From positions 1 through 21,444 of the forward strand of contig JAZKXV010000034.1 in NCBI GenBank assembly GCA_045611785.1: a stretch of 21,444 bases of DNA, read 5' to 3'. The DNA comes from JAFTYO01 sp045611785. GTDB lineage: Bacteria; Pseudomonadota; Alphaproteobacteria; RF32; CAG-239. Below, in pieces: positions 14,034-21,344 of this stretch; the first letter of the stretch is position 1; each line of letters starts with the position of its first letter. A model generated the notes under the pieces. That model saw nothing but the letters and a program-made list of their open reading frames with translations, was not told the origin of the DNA and did no database searches. The position numbers and the translations under genes were made by a program.

Positions 14034-15194
14034 TTATTTTCCTCTTCTGGCAGGTATCTTTTTAGCAAAAGCATTTAAAATTTTGCTATCTAACTCAATG
14101 CCAACTTTTTTAATGTCTTTAAATATTTTAGGCATTTCTTTTTCTTCAAGATCTTTCTGTCTTTTTTGACGGCGCTCTTCAATGCGCCCCATCGCCTTAT
14201 ATGCTTCTGCAGAAACCTGTTTACCATCTCGATAATACATATTGCCAACTCTTCCGGTAAAGCGGCCATCTTTAACAACACCCTCCACCACTTTGTGAGA
14301 TAACTTGATACTATACAAATCGTTCCTATGCGCCAGTGCACTAAACTCATCTTTACCCTTAGGTATAATATATTGCATATCTTCCAAATATAATCTACAT
14401 TCCCCGCTTTCATGGTCATAGAAATGTTCTTCGGGACTCCTATATACACCAGCTTCATTAGTTTTTTGTTGTTCTCTAAATTTTTCCTCAATTAATTCTT
14501 GTACAAACATATAAGACTTGCTATCCCTCTTATGTAAATCACACTGATATCCTATAGCAAGTGCGGAAATTAAATCTGCTTTCAACTTAGCGGCTTCTTC
14601 AGGCTTTGCATTAAACCATTTGGTATCATACTCAGCGCCATAATAAGTATTTCTTACTAAATATTCTGCGCTATAGCCGTTTTTAGCTTTATAATATTGA
14701 TTTGCAACGCTCTCAAAATCAAAACATTGAGGACTAAACCCTGCTTCAACAACTTTTTTAAGTACGTCAACATTAGTTGTAGAAAATTTATAAGAAACAC
14801 CATATTCTTGTGCTAACTTATCCCATTTTAATGCATCTTCAGGATGAGAGCTTATACCGTTTGCAATGATATAACCTAATTTATAATCTTTGGGATCGGT
14901 TTTCTTAATATCTTCAATTAGAACTTGTGCCATTTCAAGACTGGGAATACCATATATCACAGCTATTCTTTTTTGCATTTCCGGATGTTTTGCAAGCATT
15001 TCTTTTACTTCTTCGATTTTATTTTTTATGACAGCTGCCTCAAACGCCCTTTCTTCTTCTTGGCGTTTTTGCATTTCATCTTTTTGAGCCTGCTGTTGTG
15101 CTCTATATTCTTCTTCTCTTTTTCTACGTTGCTCTGCTATATTGTCAAATCCTTGTTGTATATTATCTAGAGCTTTACTTAATTCGTCATCCAT
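14034..15194 (-). CDS. Coiled-coil hypothetical protein, 386 residues
   Basis: I do not recognise the family. Residues 1-50 form a Glu/Arg/Gln-rich coiled coil (REEEYRAQQQAQKDEMQKRQ). The following stretch (about 54-170) has helical pairs such as EEVKEMLAKHPEMQKRIAVI and IPSLEMAQVLIEDIKKTDP, and VDVLKKVVEAGFSPQCFDFE, which recall degenerate ankyrin units. The region 310-335 (VKDGRFTGRVGNMYYRDGKQ) looks like one MORN-type hairpin. The C-terminus is basic and helical, ending KKIPARRGK. The ATG at 15194 follows AAAGGGAAA, and a good promoter lies at 15236-15264. It leads the four-gene minus-strand run. No signal peptide is seen; the overall look is of an effector or scaffold. Confidence 0.7.
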   Translation of the reverse strand: MDDELSKALDNIQQGFDNIAEQRRKREEEYRAQQQAQKDEMQKRQEEERAFEAAVIKNKIEEVKEMLAKHPEMQKRIAVIYGIPSLEMAQVLIEDIKKTDPKDYKLGYIIANGISSHPEDALKWDKLAQEYGVSYKFSTTNVDVLKKVVEAGFSPQCFDFESVANQYYKAKNGYSAEYLVRNTYYGAEYDTKWFNAKPEEAAKLKADLISALAIGYQCDLHKRDSKSYMFVQELIEEKFREQQKTNEAGVYRSPEEHFYDHESGECRLYLEDMQYIIPKGKDEFSALAHRNDLYSIKLSHKVVEGVVKDGRFTGRVGNMYYRDGKQVSAEAYKAMGRIEERRQKRQKDLEEKEMPKIFKDIKKVGIELDSKILNAFAKKIPARRGK

Positions 15195-15235
15195 AATATT
15201 TCCCTTTTCAGTAGGTTGTTAGCGCCGATAAATTT

Positions 15236-15264
15236 ATATTATCAGAAAGAACGTCTAAAATCAA
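15236..15264 (-). promoter_or_regulatory. Sigma-70-type promoter for the minus-strand run 15194-10875
   Basis: On the minus strand TTGATT (15264-15259) and TAATAT (15241-15236) are 17 bp apart, about 40 bases upstream of the start codon at 15194. It would serve the coiled-coil gene and probably the C26 hydrolase. Confidence 0.55.
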
Positions 15265-15351
15265 GTTTTTTTGGCAAAAAACACTGGTAGATTGCCCATA
15301 ATTACAATTTATTGTTTTTCAAACTTAGTTTTAAGCACCACAATACATTAA

Positions 15352-15834
15352 AATATTCAAATATTTTCTGCAAAACGTTATGCAAAAATGTATCCCGAAT
15401 ATCCTAAAGAAATGAACGTATGCGAAGATTTCCCTACCTTGGCGATGTTCTTATTTAAGGATGCTAAAATTACCGGATTAAAAGACAATGCATACGGTTA
15501 TTATAAACACCAACAAAGCTCTACGGCACAAATTGTTCAAAAAGAAGCTTTTTCTGTTGTGCGCTTAGGATTTTTGAATGTGTTACAAAATATGTATAAA
15601 AGCAACCCTAATGAGTTTATTAACGGCGCTGAAAAATATATTAATAGTTTCATTGAAAAAAAATATGCCGTAATTGGCAATATAGTTGATAAAAAATCTC
15701 AAGAAGGTTACTTAATCGGATATACACGCAAAGACTTTGAACATGATTTCAAAGAAAAAATAGAATGCTCAACTCTCAATTTAAGCAGATATCTCAATCC
15801 CGTAATTAAACAGCAGGATCCAAGAGCAAAATAA
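15352..15834 (+). pseudogene. C-terminal remnant of a family 2 glycosyltransferase
   Basis: The open frame follows a TAA at 15349-15351 and reads NIQIFSAKRYAKMYPEYPKE before the clear GT2 block NVCEDFPTLAMFLFKDAKIT, then GLKDNAYGYYKHQQSSTAQ. In GT2 enzymes of the LPS or capsule type this CED...YYxHxxS pattern lies about two thirds along the protein. The nucleotide-sugar-binding N-terminal domain with its DxD motif is absent, so the product cannot transfer sugar on its own. The first ATG (15388) has no Shine-Dalgarno, another sign of truncation. The 148-residue tail from that ATG remains open. A strong terminator follows. It probably marks a recombination junction at the edge of the effector-like island. 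Confidence 0.6.
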
Positions 15835-15852
15835 ATTTGTTAAATTGACAAT

Positions 15853-15887
15853 AAAAAAACTAACAGTATAGCGCTGTTAGTTTTTTT
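15853..15887. terminator. Bidirectional Rho-independent terminator
   Basis: An A7 tract plus CTAACAG (15853-15866) pairs with CTGTTAG plus a T7 tract (15874-15887). It works in both directions, serving the glycosyltransferase remnant on the plus strand and pheA on the minus strand. Confidence 0.85.
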
Positions 15888-15898
15888 ATTATTACAGC

Positions 15899-16723
15899 TT
15901 ACTTTTTTTGTTTTTTATACGTTCCCAACCATTTAATAGCTTGAGCATAATGTTTTAATTCTTGCAGTGCTTTGTCATAAGCTTCAGATAAGGGATGCGC
16001 TTCAATTTCAACATAAAACTGTGCAGAAATAAAGTTGCCGCCCACAACATAGCTCTCTATTTTATTTAAATTTATGCCATTGGTAGCAAAACCGCCTAAA
16101 GATTTATACAATGCGGAAGGAATATTTTTTACCTCAAAAAATAAAGATGTTATAAAATCATCTCCATCATCTTCGGGCATAATATTGTTCTTACTCATAA
16201 CCAAAAAGCGTGTTGTATTGCTTAAATCCGTTTCAATATTAGATTTAATTATTTCTAAATTATAAATTTCTGCAGCTAATTTAGAAGCTATAGCCCCTTT
16301 ATTTTGACTATTTAAACTTACAATTTGCTCACAACTTTTAGCCGTATCAATAAACACTATCGGTTTGATTTTGCTTTGTTTTAAAAATGTTGAACACTGT
16401 GTCAAAGCTTGAGGATGCGAAAATACCTCTTGTATATCAGAAAGTTTTGCACCTTTTAAGCCGATAAGCTGATGTTCAACCCTTAGAAAATATTCTTCCT
16501 GAATAATTAAATTGGTTTGCGGCAATAAAAAATGCACATCGTTAACCCTGCCCGCATTTGAATTTTCAACCGGAATAACCGCATAATCAGCATTATCAGT
16601 ATTTACCAATTCCATAGCCTTATCAAACGTATCACATTCAATATATTCTTCATTTTCAAAAATTTTTGTACACGCTATGTGAGAATATGCTCCATATACA
16701 CCCTGAAATGCAATTTTTTTCAT
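15899..16723 (-). CDS. pheA: Prephenate dehydratase
   Basis: This 274-residue monofunctional enzyme converts prephenate to phenylpyruvate, the committed step of phenylalanine synthesis. The catalytic PDT domain spans about 1-178, with FQGVYGAYSH near the start, the substrate-binding VENSNAGRV (52-60) and the diagnostic TTRF motif (170-173). A regulatory ACT domain follows (about 190-268) with GINLNKIESYVVGGNFISAQ, where Phe would bind. There is no fused chorismate mutase domain, unlike E. coli PheA. The ESY-VGG-F...QFY form is what I know from Alphaproteobacteria. The ATG at 16723 has a weak GAAGAGA upstream. It appears to be a single-gene unit between a promoter (16766-16792) and a bidirectional terminator. 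Confidence 0.95.
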   Translation of the reverse strand: MKKIAFQGVYGAYSHIACTKIFENEEYIECDTFDKAMELVNTDNADYAVIPVENSNAGRVNDVHFLLPQTNLIIQEEYFLRVEHQLIGLKGAKLSDIQEVFSHPQALTQCSTFLKQSKIKPIVFIDTAKSCEQIVSLNSQNKGAIASKLAAEIYNLEIIKSNIETDLSNTTRFLVMSKNNIMPEDDGDDFITSLFFEVKNIPSALYKSLGGFATNGINLNKIESYVVGGNFISAQFYVEIEAHPLSEAYDKALQELKHYAQAIKWLGTYKKQKK

Positions 16724-16765
16724 ATTTTATATCTCTTCATTAAACAAATTCAAAATTAATGAAAA

Positions 16766-16792
16766 GCTATATAAAAAAAACAGCCTTGTCAA
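16766..16792 (-). promoter_or_regulatory. Candidate promoter of pheA
   Basis: On the minus strand a perfect TTGACA (16792-16787) is followed by TATAGC (16771-16766) at 15 bp; TAGCTT two bases further on gives 17 bp. It lies about 45 bases upstream of the pheA start. I see no leader peptide or attenuator. Confidence 0.5.
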
Positions 16793-16839
16793 TTAAATCA
16801 GGAAGCAAATAAAAATTTATAAGATTATGTTAAAATATG

Positions 16840-16868
16840 TTGACACGCAATTTTTATAATTATAGGCT
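16840..16868 (+). promoter_or_regulatory. Weak candidate promoter for the small membrane peptide
   Basis: A perfect TTGACA at 16840-16845 is followed 17 bp later by TAGGCT (16863-16868), a poor -10 element. It points toward the ORF at 16896. Confidence 0.3.
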
Positions 16869-16895
16869 ATACACAGATTTTTAATGTGAGATTTT

Positions 16896-17009
16896 ATGAG
16901 TAATACAAAGAGTCAAAATATATTAACTTTTAATGCTGTTGCTGTTTACGGCAGTTTTTGTGTTGCTTACTTTATCTATTTTATCAGCTTCTTGAGTATT
17001 ATCCTCTGA
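16896..17009 (+). CDS. Possible 37-residue single-span membrane peptide
   Basis: ATG 16896 to TGA 17007-17009 encodes MSNTKSQNILTFNAVAVYGS followed by FCVAYFIYFISFLSIIL. The polar N-terminus and a hydrophobic stretch from about residue 10 to the end would make one transmembrane helix. A GTGAG lies about eight bases upstream, and a TTGACA element at 16840. It sits in the 386-base gap between the divergent pheA and amidoligase genes, about 100 bases before the latter. Genuine small membrane peptides look like this, but so do chance AT-rich frames. Confidence 0.4.
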   Translation: MSNTKSQNILTFNAVAVYGSFCVAYFIYFISFLSIIL

Positions 17010-17024
17010 GTATTTTGGTTTGTT

Positions 17025-17071
17025 TATAATAGAAATGTGGGTGCTTAGAGGTTTAAGCTCCACACATTTCT
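17025..17071 (+). promoter_or_regulatory. TATAAT box followed by a structured 5' leader hairpin of the amidoligase gene
   Basis: A consensus TATAAT (17025-17030) is followed directly by a long hairpin. AGAAATGTG (17031-17039) pairs with CACATTTCT (17063-17071), then two G-C pairs with one bulged A, then an inner stem GCTTA/TAAGC (17043-17047 with 17054-17058). No T tract follows, so it is unlikely to be an intrinsic terminator. No good -35 is present. The hairpin ends 38 bases before the ATG at 17110 and could control translation or stability. Confidence 0.45.
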
Positions 17072-17109
17072 ACTTATGCGTTTAATTAAAATAATTATAG
17101 AGGAATAAA

Positions 17110-18819
17110 ATGACTAATATTGATAATCTGATAGCAGAAGTTAACAAATCATTCGGCGAATACTTCACAATGATTAAAAAAAAGCAGTTTAAGCAATTTT
17201 ATTATGATTGGCACATTGATAATATGATTGCTCCTTTTGCTTATGCAACAGAATATTTTACTCTAAATTACGGAAACAACGCTAAAAACAATTTTAAAAA
17301 TTTTGCAAACGACGTTATATTATGGTTGGATAAATATGATGTCGATAAACCTGAGGTTGCTCAAATAGGGGTAAAACAATATGTTAAAACTACAGATGGA
17401 AAACTAAAACAAACCATAGATGGTATTAGAACTTTTGGTTTTGAGTTAAGACCTTTTATTTATAATTTTTGCTCACAACAAGACCATACTTCAGAATTCG
17501 GTTATTGGCCAGTAAAAGCTAATATGCCTTACTCTTGTAAACAAGGACTGATGGTTGCTAAGGATATAATGATCTTTTTAAGAGATAATTGGGATAATGT
17601 TATCAATGCAGACAATTCTTATATGTCTACACAAAAAGCTGTTGATACATATTTACGCAATAATATTGCTCAACAATATGCTTACAAACCTGGATACACC
17701 TTTGAAGACAGAAAAAAAGCAATAAAGAAATTGCACAGTTTGCGCAACCATTTAAGCGTAGCCTTTTTCCAACAAAGCAAATCTTTTACGGCTGAACACA
17801 AAAATCTGTTTCAGTTAGAAGATTTAAGCGTTTCCAGAACTCCGCCTGACTATTGGCCAAACGGTTTTGAACTAGAATTTTATGTTCCGGAACATTTAGG
17901 AAACTATGAAGTATTAGCCGAATTCTTAAAAGAAAAAAACAAATGGAATAAGTTTTATTTTTCAAACGAAAACCCTAACGTTTATACAGATAAAACTGCC
18001 GCCGGCGTAATTATGCGAGATGAAAGCTTGGCTTCTCACAACGGATTATCTCCTGTTGAGTTTGCAAGTCGTATTATGTTCGATAAAAATGATGAAAAGA
18101 CTTGTTTGCAAATAATTGATGCTTTTGATAAAGGTCACGTTAACAAACACTGTTCACTACATCAACATTTATCAGCAAAAAATCTGGACTTAGACGCATA
18201 TAAACGTTTAATAAAACGCATGATTATGCATGAAGAAGAAATTATTGGAACATTTGCCGCTCCTGAACGTCAAAATAACAATTTATTATATGCAACCTAT
18301 ATAAGTCGTAATTTAAGCTCACAAAGCAAAAGAGATTATCCTTTTTTAGCTCTTATGGTTGAAATGTGCGAAAGTAAAGCAGAGCTCCAAGAAATGGTAT
18401 CTTTTGGAAATAAATACAAAACACTAAACATTATGCCTGAACACACAGTAGAAATGAGAGCGATGAACGCAAATTTTAACAAAAAATTTGTAGAGGGATA
18501 TTTGCAATTTAATAGAGAATTCATTGCCGATGCGGTCGCAAATAATCCGCATCACATAAACCGCATATTACTGGCAAAATATTCATGGTATAATAATGAA
18601 CAAAGCGATACCAAAACAATTATGCATAAACTTAATTATAAATATGACGATGTTCCGCATGATTCTTATCGCCCGATGAAGCGTCCGATATCCGCAGATA
18701 TTATAAAACAAGAACAAAATTATCTTCGACTAGTTTCTCATGCTCTTGTATGCACAAAAAAATTACCGTACTACAACCCATATTTTAGTAAAAAAGTAAA
18801 AGAAACAAGGGCAAGATAA
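17110..18819 (+). CDS. Amidoligase-family-like enzyme (glutamine synthetase/GCS fold)
   Basis: This is a 569-residue soluble protein. The C-terminal 320 residues carry the pattern of predicted ATP-dependent amidoligases related to glutamate-cysteine ligase: NGFELEFYVPE (251-261) with metal-binding Glu254 and Glu256, IMRDESLASHNGLSPVEFAS (301-320), KHCSLHQHLS (346-355) with His351 and His353, and EHTVEMRAMN (444-453) with Glu448 and Arg450. Such enzymes join an amine to a carboxylate through an acyl phosphate, making gamma-glutamyl-type or peptide-tag bonds. The N-terminal 230 residues are unrecognised and include another FGFELRPF (109-116). The ATG at 17110 follows GAGGAA. A terminator closes the gene, so it appears to be transcribed alone from a structured leader. 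The substrate is unknown. Confidence 0.65.
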   Translation: MTNIDNLIAEVNKSFGEYFTMIKKKQFKQFYYDWHIDNMIAPFAYATEYFTLNYGNNAKNNFKNFANDVILWLDKYDVDKPEVAQIGVKQYVKTTDGKLKQTIDGIRTFGFELRPFIYNFCSQQDHTSEFGYWPVKANMPYSCKQGLMVAKDIMIFLRDNWDNVINADNSYMSTQKAVDTYLRNNIAQQYAYKPGYTFEDRKKAIKKLHSLRNHLSVAFFQQSKSFTAEHKNLFQLEDLSVSRTPPDYWPNGFELEFYVPEHLGNYEVLAEFLKEKNKWNKFYFSNENPNVYTDKTAAGVIMRDESLASHNGLSPVEFASRIMFDKNDEKTCLQIIDAFDKGHVNKHCSLHQHLSAKNLDLDAYKRLIKRMIMHEEEIIGTFAAPERQNNNLLYATYISRNLSSQSKRDYPFLALMVEMCESKAELQEMVSFGNKYKTLNIMPEHTVEMRAMNANFNKKFVEGYLQFNREFIADAVANNPHHINRILLAKYSWYNNEQSDTKTIMHKLNYKYDDVPHDSYRPMKRPISADIIKQEQNYLRLVSHALVCTKKLPYYNPYFSKKVKETRAR

Positions 18820-18824
18820 CAGCT

Positions 18825-18854
18825 ACCCCACATACGCATGTGGGGTTTTATTTT
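18825..18854 (+). terminator. Rho-independent terminator after the amidoligase-like gene
   Basis: ACCCCACAT (18825-18833) pairs with ATGTGGGGT (18838-18846) around ACGC, followed by TTTTATTTT. It lies six bases after the stop codon and separates this unit from the methyltransferase-like gene. Confidence 0.9.
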
Positions 18855-18968
18855 CCAAAACCAACAAAGCGGACTAAAAATTTAAACAATCTTCTTGTAA
18901 ATAAATAAGTTTTTATCTACTATCGACATAATTACTATATATAAATTAAACAATTGTAAGGCTTAAAA

Positions 18969-20276
18969 ATGAAAAAGAATCATTTGTACCCTAATGACTA
19001 TGTTCCTTTTAATAACAAAAATGGAAATGAAATTCCAGCTTCTGAAAGCTCTTTTTTAATTAATTTATCAGGCTTTGTACTAGCTTTTTTAGCGCTATGT
19101 TTTATAAAATATTATAGTCTGGTCAGCTCTTCAATATGCAATATTTTAATTTTTATTGCCGTTTTCACTTTAAGTATTATTGCAATGGAAATTATTTTCG
19201 GACGCAAAAATAATCCGATAGCAAACATTAGTATTAAAAGATCTTTTAATGTAAAAAGATGCCTTACAAGGTTGTTTGCGTTGTTTTCCATATGGATAAT
19301 AGTCAGCTTTTTTTATTGGTTATTTCCTGTATATAATGATAATTTATACACCACTTATTTTATGGTGCTAAAAAATTATTGGTGGCTGTTATGCATATTA
19401 GCGGTTTTATATTTTGCTATAGAAGATATGATAAGCAAAAAAACAGATGATGCTTATTGGCAATTAGGACGATGGTTACTAACTCATCGTGAAGATGCTT
19501 GCAAAGAAGATATTATAGAACTGTTTCGCGGTTGGGGTGTAAAATTCTTTTATTTAGCCTTAATGCTTCCATATTTTGACTTTAGGTTATCTTGGTTTAT
19601 GCAAGCAGATTTCAGCTTAATGTTTCAACAACCACAAGATATATTCAGTTATGCCGAAGAATTTATCTTCTTTATAGATTTAGCCGTGGCAGCTGTCGGA
19701 TATATAATGACCTTAAACATATTCAACACACATATACGCTCAAGCGAGCCCACATTTTTCGGTTGGTTTGTTGCTATAGCTTGTTATTGGCCTTTTTATA
19801 GTGATTTATTTGGTCGTTATTATTTAGATTATGGCACGGGAATTTATTGGCAGAATGTTTTTGCTAATTCTGCATGGTTTTATGTATGGACGATTTTGAT
19901 TTTAACATGCGAACTAATTTATAGTTTATCAACTATAGCTCTTGGTATCAGATTTTCAAATTTAACATATAGAGGTTTAATAACATCAGGACCATATCGC
20001 TTTACAAAACATCCTGCTTATGTGTTTAAAAACATCTCTTGGTGGTTAATTTCAATGCCATTTTTAGCTTTTAATGAAAATCCGGCGTTAGCTATTAAAG
20101 GCACCATTTTGTTGTTCGGAGTCAATATAATTTACTATGCAAGAGCCAGAACTGAAGAAAACCATTTATCACACTATCCGGAATACGTTGAATATGCACT
20201 TGCAATGAATAAAAAAAGTATTTTTGCCCCTATTGCAAAAGTATTGCCGTTTCTAAAATATAAGGCTCCTAAATAA
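18969..20276 (+). CDS. Polytopic membrane protein with ICMT/PEMT-type methyltransferase C-terminus
   Basis: This is a 435-residue inner-membrane protein with about nine hydrophobic segments (near 30-50, 55-77, 100-120, 131-152, 190-205, 232-252, 261-280, 301-328 and 355-392). The C-terminal 100 residues carry the isoprenylcysteine carboxyl / phospholipid methyltransferase signature: ITSGPYRFTKHPAYVFKN (338-355), then YYARARTEENHLSHYPEYVE (389-408). In this family the GPY-x-HP and RxxxEE blocks bind S-adenosylmethionine at the membrane interface. About 300 residues of extra N-terminal membrane domain are not part of the standard short enzymes. The ATG at 18969 follows TAAGG. It has terminators on both sides. 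The substrate could be a lipid, a quinone-like molecule or a carboxyl group. Confidence 0.75.
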   Translation: MKKNHLYPNDYVPFNNKNGNEIPASESSFLINLSGFVLAFLALCFIKYYSLVSSSICNILIFIAVFTLSIIAMEIIFGRKNNPIANISIKRSFNVKRCLTRLFALFSIWIIVSFFYWLFPVYNDNLYTTYFMVLKNYWWLLCILAVLYFAIEDMISKKTDDAYWQLGRWLLTHREDACKEDIIELFRGWGVKFFYLALMLPYFDFRLSWFMQADFSLMFQQPQDIFSYAEEFIFFIDLAVAAVGYIMTLNIFNTHIRSSEPTFFGWFVAIACYWPFYSDLFGRYYLDYGTGIYWQNVFANSAWFYVWTILILTCELIYSLSTIALGIRFSNLTYRGLITSGPYRFTKHPAYVFKNISWWLISMPFLAFNENPALAIKGTILLFGVNIIYYARARTEENHLSHYPEYVEYALAMNKKSIFAPIAKVLPFLKYKAPK

Positions 20277-20298
20277 TCTAAACTGCTTAACAAAAAAC

Positions 20299-20329
20299 TC
20301 AGGTACGTTTTTGTGTACCTGATTTTTTT
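20299..20329 (+). terminator. Rho-independent terminator after the methyltransferase-like gene
   Basis: TCAGGTAC (20299-20306) pairs with GTACCTGA (20315-20322) around an 8-base loop, followed by T7. It faces the convergent inositol-monophosphatase-family gene. Confidence 0.9.
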
Positions 20330-20355
20330 AATATTTATCTACTTAAAGAAGTTTA

Positions 20356-21192
20356 TTATATTTTATAATCTCTTGGCGAAACAATTTCACAAATATCATT
20401 ATAATCTGCTGGATAACATAGTACACAATGTTTTTGAGTATGTAAATCAGATGTAAAATATTGATCTGATATTTCATCATAGATTTTAGAACTACCGTAT
20501 TCAAAAATTTTCATACCTAAATAATAAGCTATAGGGATTGTACCCGCAATATCCCATAGTCTTAAATGAAGACAATATGCTTTTGCCTGTCCAGTGAGAG
20601 TATAATAGCTTTGAGATACTGCAGAAAAATAATTAAACAAAAGACCTTTATCGAATGAAAATCTTTCTGTCACCTCCCACGCCCAATTATGCGCAAAAAT
20701 TATAGGATTTTGAGAACTGTTTTGAGGTAAAATCTCGTTTTTAATTTGGTTTTTCTTAAATGCATTGTGTAATTTATAAGCTTTCTTACTATCAAAATAT
20801 ATTAATTGTGATAACTCTGGTAGATATAAAATTCCCATATATGGTTTAGCATTTTTATATACACCTATACTAATTCCATATAATGGATGTTGGTTTGCAT
20901 ATTGAATAGTACCATCAATTGGATCAATTACAAATTGATATTCAGTTTTTTTCACTACATCGAATACACTGTTACCATATTTTGAAATTTTTTCTTCATC
21001 AATAATCATATAGTTTAGATTTGAAAAATTTTTTTCAATAGTTTTTGTAAACAAATCAGAAATCATAATATCTGTTTTTGTTACTATAGATGCTAGCGAA
21101 TCGTCTTTATTACATATTTTTTCAATATTTTTAGTGTTCTTTTTAATTTCCTGACCTGCTTTTTTTGCAAATTTCAATAAAATATCTATCAT
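20356..21192 (-). CDS. Inositol monophosphatase family protein
   Basis: This is a 278-residue Mg-dependent phosphatase of the IMPase/FBPase/CysQ superfamily. The metal-binding motifs are present in order: IVTKTDIMIS (36-45), IIDEEKIS with Glu66/Glu67, VIDPIDGT (88-95) with Asp90 and Asp93, and LRLWDIAGT (210-218) with Asp214. The family removes phosphate from inositol phosphates, 3'-phosphoadenosine nucleotides, NADP or sugar phosphates; which applies here is not decided by sequence. The last motif reads WDIAG where WDxAA is usual, a small deviation. I chose the ATG at 21192 because a GAAAG-type site precedes it; an ATG at 21228 gives a basic extension that does not match the family start. 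It is convergent with the methyltransferase-like gene. Confidence 0.88.
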   Translation of the reverse strand: MIDILLKFAKKAGQEIKKNTKNIEKICNKDDSLASIVTKTDIMISDLFTKTIEKNFSNLNYMIIDEEKISKYGNSVFDVVKKTEYQFVIDPIDGTIQYANQHPLYGISIGVYKNAKPYMGILYLPELSQLIYFDSKKAYKLHNAFKKNQIKNEILPQNSSQNPIIFAHNWAWEVTERFSFDKGLLFNYFSAVSQSYYTLTGQAKAYCLHLRLWDIAGTIPIAYYLGMKIFEYGSSKIYDEISDQYFTSDLHTQKHCVLCYPADYNDICEIVSPRDYKI

Positions 21193-21303
21193 GATTTTCT
21201 TTCTTATTAGCCTAAATCTATTCACCAAATAAGTTATTATAATATATTTTGTAATAAGCTACTATTTTTATAAAATCTAGTCAACACTTTAGATAAAGTA
21301 TTT

Positions 21304-21339
21304 AAATATAAAACGACGCTGACTAAAAAGTCAGCGTCG
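21304..21339 (-). terminator. Rho-independent terminator of the right-edge minus-strand gene
   Basis: CGACGCTGACT (21314-21324) and AGTCAGCGTCG (21329-21339) form a perfect 11-bp stem with an AAAA loop. On the minus strand it is followed by TTTTATATTT, and it lies just after the stop codon at 21345-21347. Confidence 0.85.
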
Positions 21340-21344
21340 AATCG

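Noticed and set aside
14090..14491. 133-residue minus-strand frame overlapping the coiled-coil gene
   Set aside because: It is a different frame inside a longer, better supported gene on the same strand, with no ribosome site.
17110..20276. Amidoligase-like and methyltransferase-like genes as one operon
   Set aside because: A strong Rho-independent terminator sits directly after the first gene and about 115 bases separate it from the second. Only functional linkage, not co-transcription, remains possible.
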